Program-made: the position numbers and the translations under genes
From: Pseudomonas sp. PDM14
Lineage (GTDB): Bacteria; Pseudomonadota; Gammaproteobacteria; Pseudomonadales; Pseudomonadaceae
Direction of reading: 5' to 3'
Assembly: GCF_014851905.1 (NCBI RefSeq)
Contig: NZ_JACVAQ010000002.1
Location: 1,178,001 to 1,242,000 of the forward strand
Length of the DNA: 64,000 nucleotides
The notes under the pieces: generated by a model
Told to the model about the DNA's origin: nothing
What the model saw: only the letters and a program-made list of their open reading frames with translations
Database searches by the model: none
Shown: positions 8,353-16,649 of the stretch, one piece after another
Numbering within the stretch: the stretch's first letter is position 1
Layout of the letters: each line of letters starts with the position of its first letter

Positions 8353-9039
8353 TCAGCAATCGCTCTCTACAGCCGAAACGATGCGATATCCGACGCCATG
8401 CTGCGTATGGAGAAGTGCAGTCGAGAATGGCTTGTCGATAGTTTGACGAAGCAAATGAATGTGGCTGCGCAGGCTGTCGCTGTTGGGTGGCTCATCACCC
8501 CACAGGGCTTCCTCGAGCACTTCGCGACGAACGACTGACGGGCTTCGCTGCATCAGGATTTTCAACAGCTGCATCGTCAGACGATTGAGCCTTAGCACCT
8601 TGCCCGCGCGCGTTACCTCTGAAGTATCGAGGTCGTAGGTCAGGTCAGCCACCTGCAGCCGTCGTTTCTGGCGCCCGTGGGAGCGTCGAAGCACCGCTTC
8701 GATACGTGCCACCAGCTCCGCCAGAGAGAACGGTTTGATCAGGTAGTCATCCGCACCCGAGCGCAGTCCTTCGAGGCGGTCCTCGAGCGTGTCCCGCGCA
8801 GTGAGCATCAGTATTGGCACCGCATTGCGCGCTTCGTTGCGCAAGCGTTGGCACAGCTGCACACCGTCCATGCCCGGCAACATGAGATCCAGCACGATCA
8901 AGTCGTAATGCGCGCTGGTAGCCAGGTGCAAGCCGGCCAGGCCGTCCTGGGCGCAGTCGACGCTATAACCCTTGATCTCGAGGTAATCGAGCAGGTTGGC
9001 AAGAATGTCGCGGTTGTCCTCAATGACCAGAATGCGCAT
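8353..9039 (-). CDS. OmpR/PhoB-family response regulator
   Basis: 228 residues. The receiver domain (1-115) shows the acidic pair ED at 7-8, phospho-acceptor Asp51 in VLDLMLPGMDG, Thr in MLTARD and Lys in LIKPF. A winged-helix DNA-binding domain (about 130-222) ends in the usual HGVGYRI. No histidine kinase lies on either side, so this is an orphan by position. It is divergent from the sulfatase / PAP2 / lipoprotein operon, with 104 bp between starts holding TGACGA direct repeats, and probably regulates that operon and itself. Confidence 0.9.
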   Translation of the reverse strand: MRILVIEDNRDILANLLDYLEIKGYSVDCAQDGLAGLHLATSAHYDLIVLDLMLPGMDGVQLCQRLRNEARNAVPILMLTARDTLEDRLEGLRSGADDYLIKPFSLAELVARIEAVLRRSHGRQKRRLQVADLTYDLDTSEVTRAGKVLRLNRLTMQLLKILMQRSPSVVRREVLEEALWGDEPPNSDSLRSHIHLLRQTIDKPFSTALLHTQHGVGYRIVSAVESDC

Positions 9040-9082
9040 TCACGATCTCTTCACGGAAGTTGATCCTTTTTTCACATTGCAT

Positions 9083-9108
9083 TGACGAGCGCCTGACGAA
9101 GGCGACGA
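9083..9108. promoter_or_regulatory. Tandem TGACGA repeats, candidate operator of the response regulator
   Basis: TGACGA at 9083-9088 and 9094-9099 are exactly 11 bp apart, with a partial third copy CGACGA at 9103-9108. Head-to-tail half-sites at 10-11 bp spacing are how OmpR-family dimers bind. The site lies between the divergent regulator and sulfatase genes. Inferred from spacing only. Confidence 0.45.
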
Positions 9109-9143
9109 CAAACTGCGGCCGTTCATCCATCAGGGATCCTACG

Positions 9144-11123
9144 ATGCCACAGTTTCACTACGCCCAACTGCGCTACTTGAAGATCGTCATGCTCAGCTGG
9201 CTGGGTGTGTTCACGCTCACGCGATGCCTGCTGTTGATCACCCATTTCGGCGATGCCGACGCGTCGCTTACAGATTTGTTCGGCATGTTCAGCGTGGGCC
9301 TGATCTACGACCTGAGTTTCCTGCTCTATGCCGCGGCGCCACTGGCAACCTACCTGCTGCTATGCCCGCAACGTCTCTGGCGGCACCGCTCGCATCAATG
9401 GCTCCTACGCGTGCTGCTGGGCCTCAGTCTGTTCGCCATGCTGTTCACTGCAGTCGCCGAATGGCTGTTCTGGGACGAGTTCGGTGTGCGCTTCAACTTC
9501 ATCGCAGTCGACTATCTGGTGTACTCCGAAGAAGTGATCAACAACATCCTCGAGTCCTACCCGATCTACCCATTGCTGGCTCTACTGGCCCTGATCGCTG
9601 CTGGCATTACCGCAGCACTGCGCCATCAACTAACAGCAGCATTCGCGGCGCCTTCAATCAGCACATCGAAAGCAGCAGTGGCACTCGGTGGCCTTGTGCT
9701 CATCGCCCTGGCCTCTACCGCGCTGATCGGCCAGAACTTTCCACGCGGCCTAGGCGGGAACGCCTATCAGCGCGAGCTGGCCAGCAACGGGCCGTTCCAG
9801 TTCTTCGCCGCGTTTCGCAACAACGAGCTCGACTATCAGCAGTTCTACGCGACGATGGACGACCACGAGGTTGCTCAGCAACTGCGCAGCGAACTGGCCG
9901 AGCCGAACGCCCACTTCATCGGTCAGGACCCCATGGATATTCGTCGGCTGATCGACAACCCAGGCGAGCAGCAAAAGCACAACGTCGTCCTCGTCACCAT
10001 CGAGAGCCTGAGCGCACGCTACCTGGGTAGCTTCGGCGATACCCGCGCGCTGACACCGAATCTCGACGCGCTGCGCCAGCACAGCCTGTTCTTCAACAAC
10101 TTCTATGCCACCGGCACTCGCACCGACCGGGGGCTGGAGGCCATAACGCTCTCGATTCCACCGACACCAGGCCGCTCGATCGTCAAACGTATTGGCCGCG
10201 AATCGGGCTACGGCAGCCTTGGCCAGCAGTTCAATGCGCTGGGTTACGACAGCGTGTTCATCTATGGGGGGCGCGGCTACTTCGACAACATGAACGCCTT
10301 CTTCAGCGGCAATGGCTATCGCATCGTTGACCAGAGCAGCGTTGCCGAGCGCGACATCTCGTTCAAGAACGCCTGGGGTATGTCTGACGAGGATCTCTAC
10401 ACCCAGACACTCGCAGTGGCCGATGCCGATAACGCTGCCGGCAAACCGTTTTTCCTGCAGTTGATGACCACGTCCAACCACCGCCCCTACACCTACCCAA
10501 ACGGGCGGATCGACATTGCCTCAGGCGAGGGCCGTGAAGGTGCGGTGAAGTACACCGACTACGCCATCGGCCAGTTCCTGGCCAAAGCCAAGGAAAAGCC
10601 CTGGTTCACCAACACGATCTTCCTCTTCGTCGCCGATCACACCGCGGGCAGCGCCGGCAAAGAAGACCTGCCGGTGGCCAACTACCATATTCCGCTGTTC
10701 ATCTACGCGCCGGGGCTTATCCAGCATCAGGAGTTTTCCAAGTTAACCAGCCAGATTGACCTGGCACCCACGCTGCTGGGTCTACTCAACGTCGACTACA
10801 CCTCTACGTTTTTCGGCCGCAACGTCTTGCGCGATGACGCGGCCCCGGGTCGCGCGTTGCTGGGCAACTACCAGCACCTCGGACTGTTCGACGGCGTCGA
10901 CCTTGCCATTCTGAGCCCGCGCCGAGGCATCCGGCGACATGATCACGCGCAGGGCAACAGCCAGGAGTCGATCAGTACGACAGCGGACGCCTTGGTACGC
11001 CGAGACGTGGCGTACTACCAGGGTGCGAGCCATGCCTTCAACAGCGGCTTGATCGCCTGGCATCAGCCAAGCGCACCTGAACGCACTGCCACACATGAAG
11101 CAATCAGCGCGCTTGCCCCCTGA
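9144..11123 (+). CDS. LTA-synthase-like sulfatase/phosphotransferase (membrane)
   Basis: 659 residues from ATG 9144. About five membrane helices fill residues 10-200, then an extracytoplasmic alkaline-phosphatase-fold domain begins at VVLVTIESLSA. Family marks are the Glu of IESLS, the GTRTDRG loop with likely nucleophile Thr327, FADHT-type metal ligands (VADHTAG) and NHRPYTYP. This is the LtaS/MdoB-type layout, transferring glycerol-phosphate or similar head groups from lipids onto a periplasmic acceptor. It is not the usual EptA phosphoethanolamine transferase architecture. First gene of an operon with PAP2 (15 bp) and a lipoprotein; the acceptor in this organism is unknown. Confidence 0.85.
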   Translation: MPQFHYAQLRYLKIVMLSWLGVFTLTRCLLLITHFGDADASLTDLFGMFSVGLIYDLSFLLYAAAPLATYLLLCPQRLWRHRSHQWLLRVLLGLSLFAMLFTAVAEWLFWDEFGVRFNFIAVDYLVYSEEVINNILESYPIYPLLALLALIAAGITAALRHQLTAAFAAPSISTSKAAVALGGLVLIALASTALIGQNFPRGLGGNAYQRELASNGPFQFFAAFRNNELDYQQFYATMDDHEVAQQLRSELAEPNAHFIGQDPMDIRRLIDNPGEQQKHNVVLVTIESLSARYLGSFGDTRALTPNLDALRQHSLFFNNFYATGTRTDRGLEAITLSIPPTPGRSIVKRIGRESGYGSLGQQFNALGYDSVFIYGGRGYFDNMNAFFSGNGYRIVDQSSVAERDISFKNAWGMSDEDLYTQTLAVADADNAAGKPFFLQLMTTSNHRPYTYPNGRIDIASGEGREGAVKYTDYAIGQFLAKAKEKPWFTNTIFLFVADHTAGSAGKEDLPVANYHIPLFIYAPGLIQHQEFSKLTSQIDLAPTLLGLLNVDYTSTFFGRNVLRDDAAPGRALLGNYQHLGLFDGVDLAILSPRRGIRRHDHAQGNSQESISTTADALVRRDVAYYQGASHAFNSGLIAWHQPSAPERTATHEAISALAP

Positions 11124-11138
11124 GCCAGGAATAACGCC

Positions 11139-11933
11139 ATGACTACCGCTATTGCATTCGCTTCACGTCCGCTGAACTGGCGCCTGGTATTCGGCGTTCC
11201 GCTCGGTCTGATGGCGCTGCTGCTGATCGTCGATCCCGTCAGGATAGATTTTGCACTCGCGCATCTTTTCTACCTGCCTGGCCAAGGCTTCATCGGCAAG
11301 AACAGCTTCTGGCTGGAAGATGTTCTCCATGATCGTGCCAAGCAGGCGGTCATCCTGCTGGGCGTCCTGTCCATCGCCGGCTTCATGCTCAGCCTGCTAC
11401 CAACACGCCTGCGTGCCTGGCGGCGCCATCTGGGCTACCTGGTATTGGCCCTGGGACTCTCGACAAGCATTGTCACGCCACTGAAAACGCTCACTGGCGT
11501 GCAATGCCCCTGGAGCCTGAGTGAATTCGGGGGCCAGGAAACTTTCAGCTCGCTGATTGGGGAGCGCCCCGTCACCGAGAACCCCGGCCGTTGCTGGCCA
11601 GGCGGGCATGCGTCTGCAGGATTTTCGCTACTGGCATTTTTCTTTGTGCTGCGTGATCGGCACCCGCGCCTGGCGCGCATCGCACTAGTCACGGCACTGG
11701 CACTCGGTTCGCTGTTTTCATTGGGCCGGATGATGCAAGGCGCACACTTCCTTTCTCACAACCTGTGGACGTTGCTCTTCGACTGGCTCATCTGCGCAAC
11801 GTGCTATCGCCTGGTGCTCTACCAGCGGGAAAAAACGCCGCGACTGCTTCTATCGGTACCACCCAAACATCTGTCATTTCAAGCACCTGAATCTGCCAAC
11901 AAGCTCAGTAGACCGCACTGCCACATAAGGTAA
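11139..11933 (+). CDS. PAP2-family membrane lipid phosphatase
   Basis: 264 residues with about six membrane helices. The PAP2 signature is present in modified form: KTLTGVQCPW (canonical KxxxxxxRP, here CP), PGGHAS, then GRMMQGAHFLSHNLW, which gives the Arg and two His of the third motif. Proteins with CPW in the first motif are a recognisable PAP2 branch. It would dephosphorylate a membrane lipid phosphate or pyrophosphate at the periplasmic face. Its place directly after the LTA-synthase-like gene suggests it recycles or supplies the lipid used by that enzyme. Confidence 0.87.
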   Translation: MTTAIAFASRPLNWRLVFGVPLGLMALLLIVDPVRIDFALAHLFYLPGQGFIGKNSFWLEDVLHDRAKQAVILLGVLSIAGFMLSLLPTRLRAWRRHLGYLVLALGLSTSIVTPLKTLTGVQCPWSLSEFGGQETFSSLIGERPVTENPGRCWPGGHASAGFSLLAFFFVLRDRHPRLARIALVTALALGSLFSLGRMMQGAHFLSHNLWTLLFDWLICATCYRLVLYQREKTPRLLLSVPPKHLSFQAPESANKLSRPHCHIR

Positions 11934-11939
11934 AGCAGC

Positions 11940-12353
11940 ATGTCTCACACCTGGCGTCCCCCTCGACCGCAAGCGCTCGCAACCACCTTGATGGGCTTGA
12001 GCAGCCTCGCCTTACTGCTCGCAGTGCCGCTTACGGCACTACTCCTGTCTGGCTGCCAGAGCACCCGAGAACACATGCTTGGCGAAGGCTACCCACTCGC
12101 CTTCGTCGATGGCTTCGATGCCGGATGCAGCAGCGGCAGAAAGGCAGCGGGCTCACTCGACTCATTCCGTAAAGATGTGCCCCGCTATCTGCAAGACAAG
12201 CTTTACGCAGGCGGCTGGGAAGACGGTTTTCGCCAGTGCCATGGCCAGCTGGAAGCCGAAATCGAACGCGACCTGCATGAGCCCAGCGAGCGAGACCGCG
12301 AATGGCGTCACCATGTGCAACAGAGCATGGGGCAGGCGTTACGACAGAAGTGA
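11940..12353 (+). CDS. Lipoprotein, unknown function
   Basis: 137 residues. A long N-terminal hydrophobic stretch ends in the lipobox LLSGC near residue 39, giving a lipid-anchored mature protein of about 99 residues rich in charged residues (GYPLAFVDGFDAGCSSGRK, GGWEDGFRQCHG). The twin GFDAGCxxG and GFxxCHG segments suggest an internal duplication or disulfide pair. It starts 6 bp after the PAP2 stop, so it belongs to the envelope operon. No characterised family recognised. Confidence 0.72.
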   Translation: MSHTWRPPRPQALATTLMGLSSLALLLAVPLTALLLSGCQSTREHMLGEGYPLAFVDGFDAGCSSGRKAAGSLDSFRKDVPRYLQDKLYAGGWEDGFRQCHGQLEAEIERDLHEPSERDREWRHHVQQSMGQALRQK

Positions 12354-12497
12354 GTGTGCGCCCTGACACCATACGCACCAGGACATACCTGATAACTCGC
12401 ACTGCAAATCCCCGCACTCGAGCAGCTAGCGGCGGCGCACCGAGTCGGTATAGTTGGCCGCCTTCGGGCCAACTGCCCCCAGCACGAGACGCCACGC

Positions 12498-13115
12498 ATG
12501 TACCACGGGGAAAAATTCAACGCCTGGACCCACCTGGTTGGCGCGGTGCTGGCGTGCATCGGCGCGATCTGGCTGCTGGTCCTGGCGGCGCTCACGGGCG
12601 AGCCGCTGAAGATCGTCAGCGTGGCCATCTACGGGGTCGCCCTGGTCGTGCTGTACAGCATCTCCACGCTGTACCACAGCCTGCGCGGGCGGGCGAAGCT
12701 GATCATGCGCAAGCTCGATCACCTGTCGATCTACCTGCTGATCGCCGGCAGCTACACGCCGTTCTGCCTGGTCACGCTCAAGGGCGCCTGGGGCTGGACG
12801 CTGTTCGGCATCGTCTGGACGCTGGGCCTGATCGGCATGCTGCAGGAGATCAAGCCGCGCTCGGAGGCACGGGTGCTGTCGCTGATCATCTATGCGGTGA
12901 TGGGCTGGATCGTGCTGATCGCCATCGAGCCGCTGCTCGCCGCGCTGGGCCGTACCGGCTTCACCTGGCTGGCCGCGGGCGGCATCTTCTACACCGTCGG
13001 CATCGTGTTCTTCGCCTACGACAGCCGCTTCCGCCACTGGCACGGCATCTGGCACCTGTTCGTCATGGCCGGCAGCCTGCTGCACTTCGTGGCCATCCTG
13101 CGCTACGTCATTTAG
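12498..13115 (+). CDS. Hemolysin III / PAQR-family membrane protein
   Basis: 205 residues with seven hydrophobic segments. It has the family's N-terminal GEKFNAWTHLVGA, the STLYHS motif after helix 2, KLDHLSIYLLIAGSYTPF and the C-terminal WHGIWHLFVMAGSLLHF. The conserved His residues and Asp bind zinc in relatives. Bacterial members (YqfA/HlyIII) are integral membrane proteins linked to membrane lipid homeostasis; the hemolysin name is historical. It appears to be a single gene. Confidence 0.88.
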   Translation: MYHGEKFNAWTHLVGAVLACIGAIWLLVLAALTGEPLKIVSVAIYGVALVVLYSISTLYHSLRGRAKLIMRKLDHLSIYLLIAGSYTPFCLVTLKGAWGWTLFGIVWTLGLIGMLQEIKPRSEARVLSLIIYAVMGWIVLIAIEPLLAALGRTGFTWLAAGGIFYTVGIVFFAYDSRFRHWHGIWHLFVMAGSLLHFVAILRYVI

Positions 13116-13320
13116 GTCCTACGGGAAAATGCCTGCGCACGGCGACTTCTCGCAGGGTGCGCTGTGCGCACCAAGCAGCCCATCATAGGCCCTGGTGCGC
13201 ACAACGCCCCCTGCAACAGACGGCCGCACGGCCTGTTGCCCCGCCACCACTCATCGCCGCAAATGAACACGGCCTGCGGCATCCAGTCGGTTACTTAACA
13301 CCCCTCTCAGGAGAACCGAC

Positions 13321-13743
13321 ATGGTTGCATTCGATCCCCAGTCGCGTCGCGCGGCCCGCCATCCCCATCAGCAGCAGAACATTCCCAACTGGGAACGCGC
13401 GCTGTCCACCGGCGCCGGCATCATCCTCACCGGCCTAGGTCTGCATCGCGGCGGCCCGGTGGGCCTGGTCAGGATCGCCGTCGGTAGCCTGCTGCTGGCC
13501 CGTGGCGGCACCGGCCACTGCAACGTCAAGGGCCTGCTCGACGACCCGCAAACGGAGATCCGCCACCTGCGTGCCCGCATGCGCCAGCTCAGTGCAGCCC
13601 TGGCCAAGGCATCCGCGCACAGCACCAACTCCCGTGTACTCCGCCCCGCGCCGAGCGACGACGTGTTCGACGCCACCCAGATTCCCGGCGGGACCTATGC
13701 CATCGACCCGGCTACCGCCAGCCGCATGAGCGGCCGCTTCTAA
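13321..13743 (+). CDS. DUF2892-like (YgaP-type) membrane protein
   Basis: 140 residues, start behind AGGAG. The N-terminal part (about 20-70) reads NIPNWERALSTGAGI, then LLLARGGTGHCNVKGLL, the pattern of DUF2892/YgaP inner-membrane segments (Asn-x-x-x-x-Glu-Arg, two short helices, Gly-x-x-x-Arg-Gly-x-Thr-Gly-His-Cys). The C-terminal 70 residues are polar and not recognised. Downstream, CACCCAGGG/CCCTGGGTG (13758-13788) forms a hairpin without a T tract. Function unknown. Confidence 0.65.
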   Translation: MVAFDPQSRRAARHPHQQQNIPNWERALSTGAGIILTGLGLHRGGPVGLVRIAVGSLLLARGGTGHCNVKGLLDDPQTEIRHLRARMRQLSAALAKASAHSTNSRVLRPAPSDDVFDATQIPGGTYAIDPATASRMSGRF

Positions 13744-13893
13744 GCATCTTGTTTCGCCACCCAGGGTGCGCATCGCGCGCCCTGGGTGAACCTCGCCGAC
13801 CTGCAGCCCTGCACATTCAGCCCAACCTTTTGCCCGGCGCGCCGGTCAACTGAACAACGCAACTCGCGCCCGCAGCAGGACTATCGACGTCTC

Positions 13894-14919
13894 ATGGACC
13901 TGGTCATCGCCCGCCCCGAGGGGCTCTACTGCCCACCCGGCGACTTCTACATCGACCCCTGGCGCCCGGTCGAACGCGCGGTGATCACCCACGGTCATGG
14001 CGACCATGCGCGCGGTGGCAGTCGCCACTACCTCGCCGCGGCTGCCGGCGCCGGCATCCTGCGCACCCGCCTGGGTGCCGACATCAACCTGCAGACCCTG
14101 GACTACGGCGAACGCCTCGACCACCACGGCGTGACCCTCAGCCTGCACCCTGCCGGGCACGTGCTCGGCTCGGCCCAGGTGCGCCTGGAATACCGTGGCG
14201 AAGTCTGGGTCGCATCCGGCGACTACAAGGTCGAGCCGGATGGCACCTGCACGCCGTTCGAGCCGGTGCGCTGCCACACCTTCATCACCGAATCGACCTT
14301 CGGCCTGCCGATCTACCGCTGGCAGCCGCAGGCGCAGATCTTCGCCGGCATCGATGACTGGTGGCGGCAGAACCAGGCGGCCGGACGCGCCAGCGTGCTG
14401 TTCTGCTACGCCTTCGGCAAGGCGCAGCGCATCCTCCATGGCATCGACGCGGGCATCGGACCGATCCTCGGACACGGCTCGATGGAGCCGCTCAACCAGG
14501 TCTACCGCGATGCCGGCGTGCACCTGCCGCCGACCCTCTACGCCGGCGACTTCAAGAAGAGCGACCCGCTGTTGCGCCAGGCGCTGATCCTCGCCCCGCC
14601 CTCGGCCGGCGGCAGCACCTGGATGCGCCGCTTCGGCGAGTACAGCGACGCCTTCGCCAGCGGCTGGATGATGCTGCGTGGCACGCGCCGGCGCCGTGGC
14701 GTCGACCGTGGCTTCGTGCTTTCCGACCATGCCGACTGGCCAGGCCTGCTCTGGGCCATCGAGCAGACCGGCGCCGAGCGGGTGTTCGTCACCCACGGCT
14801 CGGTCAGCGTGCTGGTGCGCTACCTGCGCGAACAGGGCCTGGATGCCCAGGGCTTCGGCACCGAGTACGGCGACGAAGACGAGACCCCACCCAGTGCGGA
14901 AGCGGAGCCGAGCCCATGA
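13894..14919 (+). CDS. Ligase-associated DNA exonuclease (metallo-beta-lactamase fold)
   Basis: 341 residues from ATG 13894. The metal site is THGHGDHA (HxHxDH), followed by HPAGHVLGS, SGDYKVE and the beta-CASP-type FCYAFGKAQRI and LSDHADW segments, as in Artemis/SNM1-like nucleases and the mRNA 3'-end processing family. In bacteria this protein recurs as the first gene of the ligase / Lhr-helicase / phosphoesterase cluster and is thought to trim DNA ends. Its TGA overlaps the ligase ATG by 4 bp, so the genes are translationally coupled. Confidence 0.9.
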   Translation: MDLVIARPEGLYCPPGDFYIDPWRPVERAVITHGHGDHARGGSRHYLAAAAGAGILRTRLGADINLQTLDYGERLDHHGVTLSLHPAGHVLGSAQVRLEYRGEVWVASGDYKVEPDGTCTPFEPVRCHTFITESTFGLPIYRWQPQAQIFAGIDDWWRQNQAAGRASVLFCYAFGKAQRILHGIDAGIGPILGHGSMEPLNQVYRDAGVHLPPTLYAGDFKKSDPLLRQALILAPPSAGGSTWMRRFGEYSDAFASGWMMLRGTRRRRGVDRGFVLSDHADWPGLLWAIEQTGAERVFVTHGSVSVLVRYLREQGLDAQGFGTEYGDEDETPPSAEAEPSP

Positions 14920-16649
14920 AGGCCTTCGCCGACCTCTACGGGCGCCTCGACGCCACCACCTCGAGCAACGCCAAGCTCGCCGCGCTGCAGGATTACTTCC
15001 GCGCCGCCAGCGCCGAGGACGCCGCCTGGGCGGTGTTTTTTCTCGCCGGTGGGCGGCCGCGGCAACTGGTGCCGTCGCGGCAGCTGCGCGAGCTGGCGAT
15101 GCAGGCGGCCAACCTGCCGGAATGGCTGTTCGAGGAAAGCTATTCGGCGGTCGGCGACCTGGCCGAAACCATCGCCCTGCTGCTGCCCGAATCCAGCCAC
15201 GAATCGGATGAAGGCCTGGCCGTTTGGGTCGAGGAAAAACTCCTGCCCCTGCGCGGCCTGCCGCCGGAAGAGCTGGCCGCACGGCTGCCGGCATTCTGGG
15301 CACAGCTCGACCGCCAGGCGCTGATGGTCTGCATCAAGCTGATCACCGGCGCCTTCCGCGTCGGCGTGTCCAAGCTGCTGGTGACCCGCGCCCTGGCCAG
15401 CCTTGCCGACATCGACGCCAAGCGCGTGGCGCAGCGTTTGGTCGGCTACACCGACCTCTCGCACCGGCCCAGCGCCGAGAGTTATCGCCGGCTGATCGCC
15501 GCCGAATCGGACGACGAACACGCCCAGCGCGGCGGCCAGCCCTACCCGTTCTTTCTCGCCCACGCCCTGCAACTGCCGGTGGACACCTTCGAGGAAAACC
15601 TCGGTCCGGTCGACGCCTGGCAGGTGGAGTGGAAGTGGGACGGCATCCGCGCCCAGCTGGTCAAGCGCGACGGTCGCCTGTGGCTGTGGTCGCGCGGCGA
15701 GGAGCTGATCAGCGAGCGCTTTCCCGAGCTGGACGAGCTGAGCGCGCGCCTGCCCGACGGCACGGTGATCGACGGCGAGCTGGTGGTCTGGCGCCATCCA
15801 CCGGCCATCGGCACCGAACAGGCCAGCCTGATGGACGTCGACCTCGACAGCGCCGCCCTGGAAGCGGACGTGGAAGACAACGTCGAGCGCTACGGCATCC
15901 AGCCCTTTGCCCTGCTGCAGCAGCGCATCGGCCGCAAGACCCTGGGCAAGAAGCTCCTCGAAGAGGTGCCGGTGGCCGTGCTCGGCTACGACCTGCTGGA
16001 GTGGCAGGGCCATGACTGGCGCAGCCGGCCGCAACACGAACGACGCGCTCAGCTGGAACAGGTGATCGCCGCCTGCGCCAGCCCCAGACTGATGCCTTCG
16101 CCCCTGCTGCACGGCACCAGCTGGCAGGCGCTCGCCGAGCAGCGCGAAGCGTCGCGCCGCCTCGGCGTCGAGGGGATGATGCTCAAGGCCCGCGATTCGC
16201 TGTACGGCGTGGGCCGGACCAAGGACATGGGCGTGTGGTGGAAGTGGAAGGTCGACCCGTTCAGCGTCGACGCCGTGCTGATCTACGCCCAGCGCGGCCA
16301 CGGCCGCCGCGCCAGCCTCTACAGCGACTACACCTTCGCCGTGTGGGACGGCCCGCCGGGTGCCAGCGAGCGCAGCCTGGTGCCGTTCGCCAAGGCCTAT
16401 TCCGGGCTGACCGACGAGGAAATGCGCAAGGTCGACGCCATCGTGCGCAAGACCACCGTGGAGAAGTTCGGCCCGGTGCGCAGCGTCACCCCGACCCTGG
16501 TCTTCGAGCTGGGTTTCGAGGGCATCGCCCTGTCCAAGCGACACAAGAGCGGCATCGCCGTGCGTTTCCCGCGCATGCTGCGCTGGCGGCAGGACAAGCG
16601 TGTGGAAGATGCCGACACCCTGGCCATCCTCCAGGACCTGTTGCAATGA
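14916..16649 (+). CDS. ATP-dependent DNA ligase (ligase-associated cluster)
   Basis: 577 residues. An N-terminal DNA-binding domain (about 1-200) leads to the nucleotidyltransferase core with motif I EWKWDGIR (Lys240 is the AMP-accepting residue), [15 protein letters not shown] and WWKWKVDP, then an OB-fold domain ending in FPRMLRWR. It seals nicks using ATP and is distinct from the essential NAD-dependent LigA. It carries no polymerase or nuclease domain, unlike LigD. It overlaps its neighbours by ATGA on both sides, so exonuclease, ligase and helicase are made together, probably for a dedicated DNA repair pathway. Confidence 0.93.
   Translation: MKAFADLYGRLDATTSSNAKLAALQDYFRAASAEDAAWAVFFLAGGRPRQLVPSRQLRELAMQAANLPEWLFEESYSAVGDLAETIALLLPESSHESDEGLAVWVEEKLLPLRGLPPEELAARLPAFWAQLDRQALMVCIKLITGAFRVGVSKLLVTRALASLADIDAKRVAQRLVGYTDLSHRPSAESYRRLIAAESDDEHAQRGGQPYPFFLAHALQLPVDTFEENLGPVDAWQVEWKWDGIRAQLVKRDGRLWLWSRGEELISERFPELDELSARLPDGTVIDGELVVWRHPPAIGTEQASLMDVDLDSAALEADVEDNVERYGIQPFALLQQRIGRKTLGKKLLEEVPVAVLGYDLLEWQGHDWRSRPQHERRAQLEQVIAACASPRLMPSPLLHGTSWQALAEQREASRRLGVEGMMLKARDSLYGVGRTKDMGVWWKWKVDPFSVDAVLIYAQRGHGRRASLYSDYTFAVWDGPPGASERSLVPFAKAYSGLTDEEMRKVDAIVRKTTVEKFGPVRSVTPTLVFELGFEGIALSKRHKSGIAVRFPRMLRWRQDKRVEDADTLAILQDLLQ

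Noticed and set aside
13758..13788. Rho-independent terminator after the DUF2892-like gene
   Set aside because: The CACCCAGGG/CCCTGGGTG stem is perfect but is followed by AACCTCGCC with no T tract; kept only as a hairpin mention.
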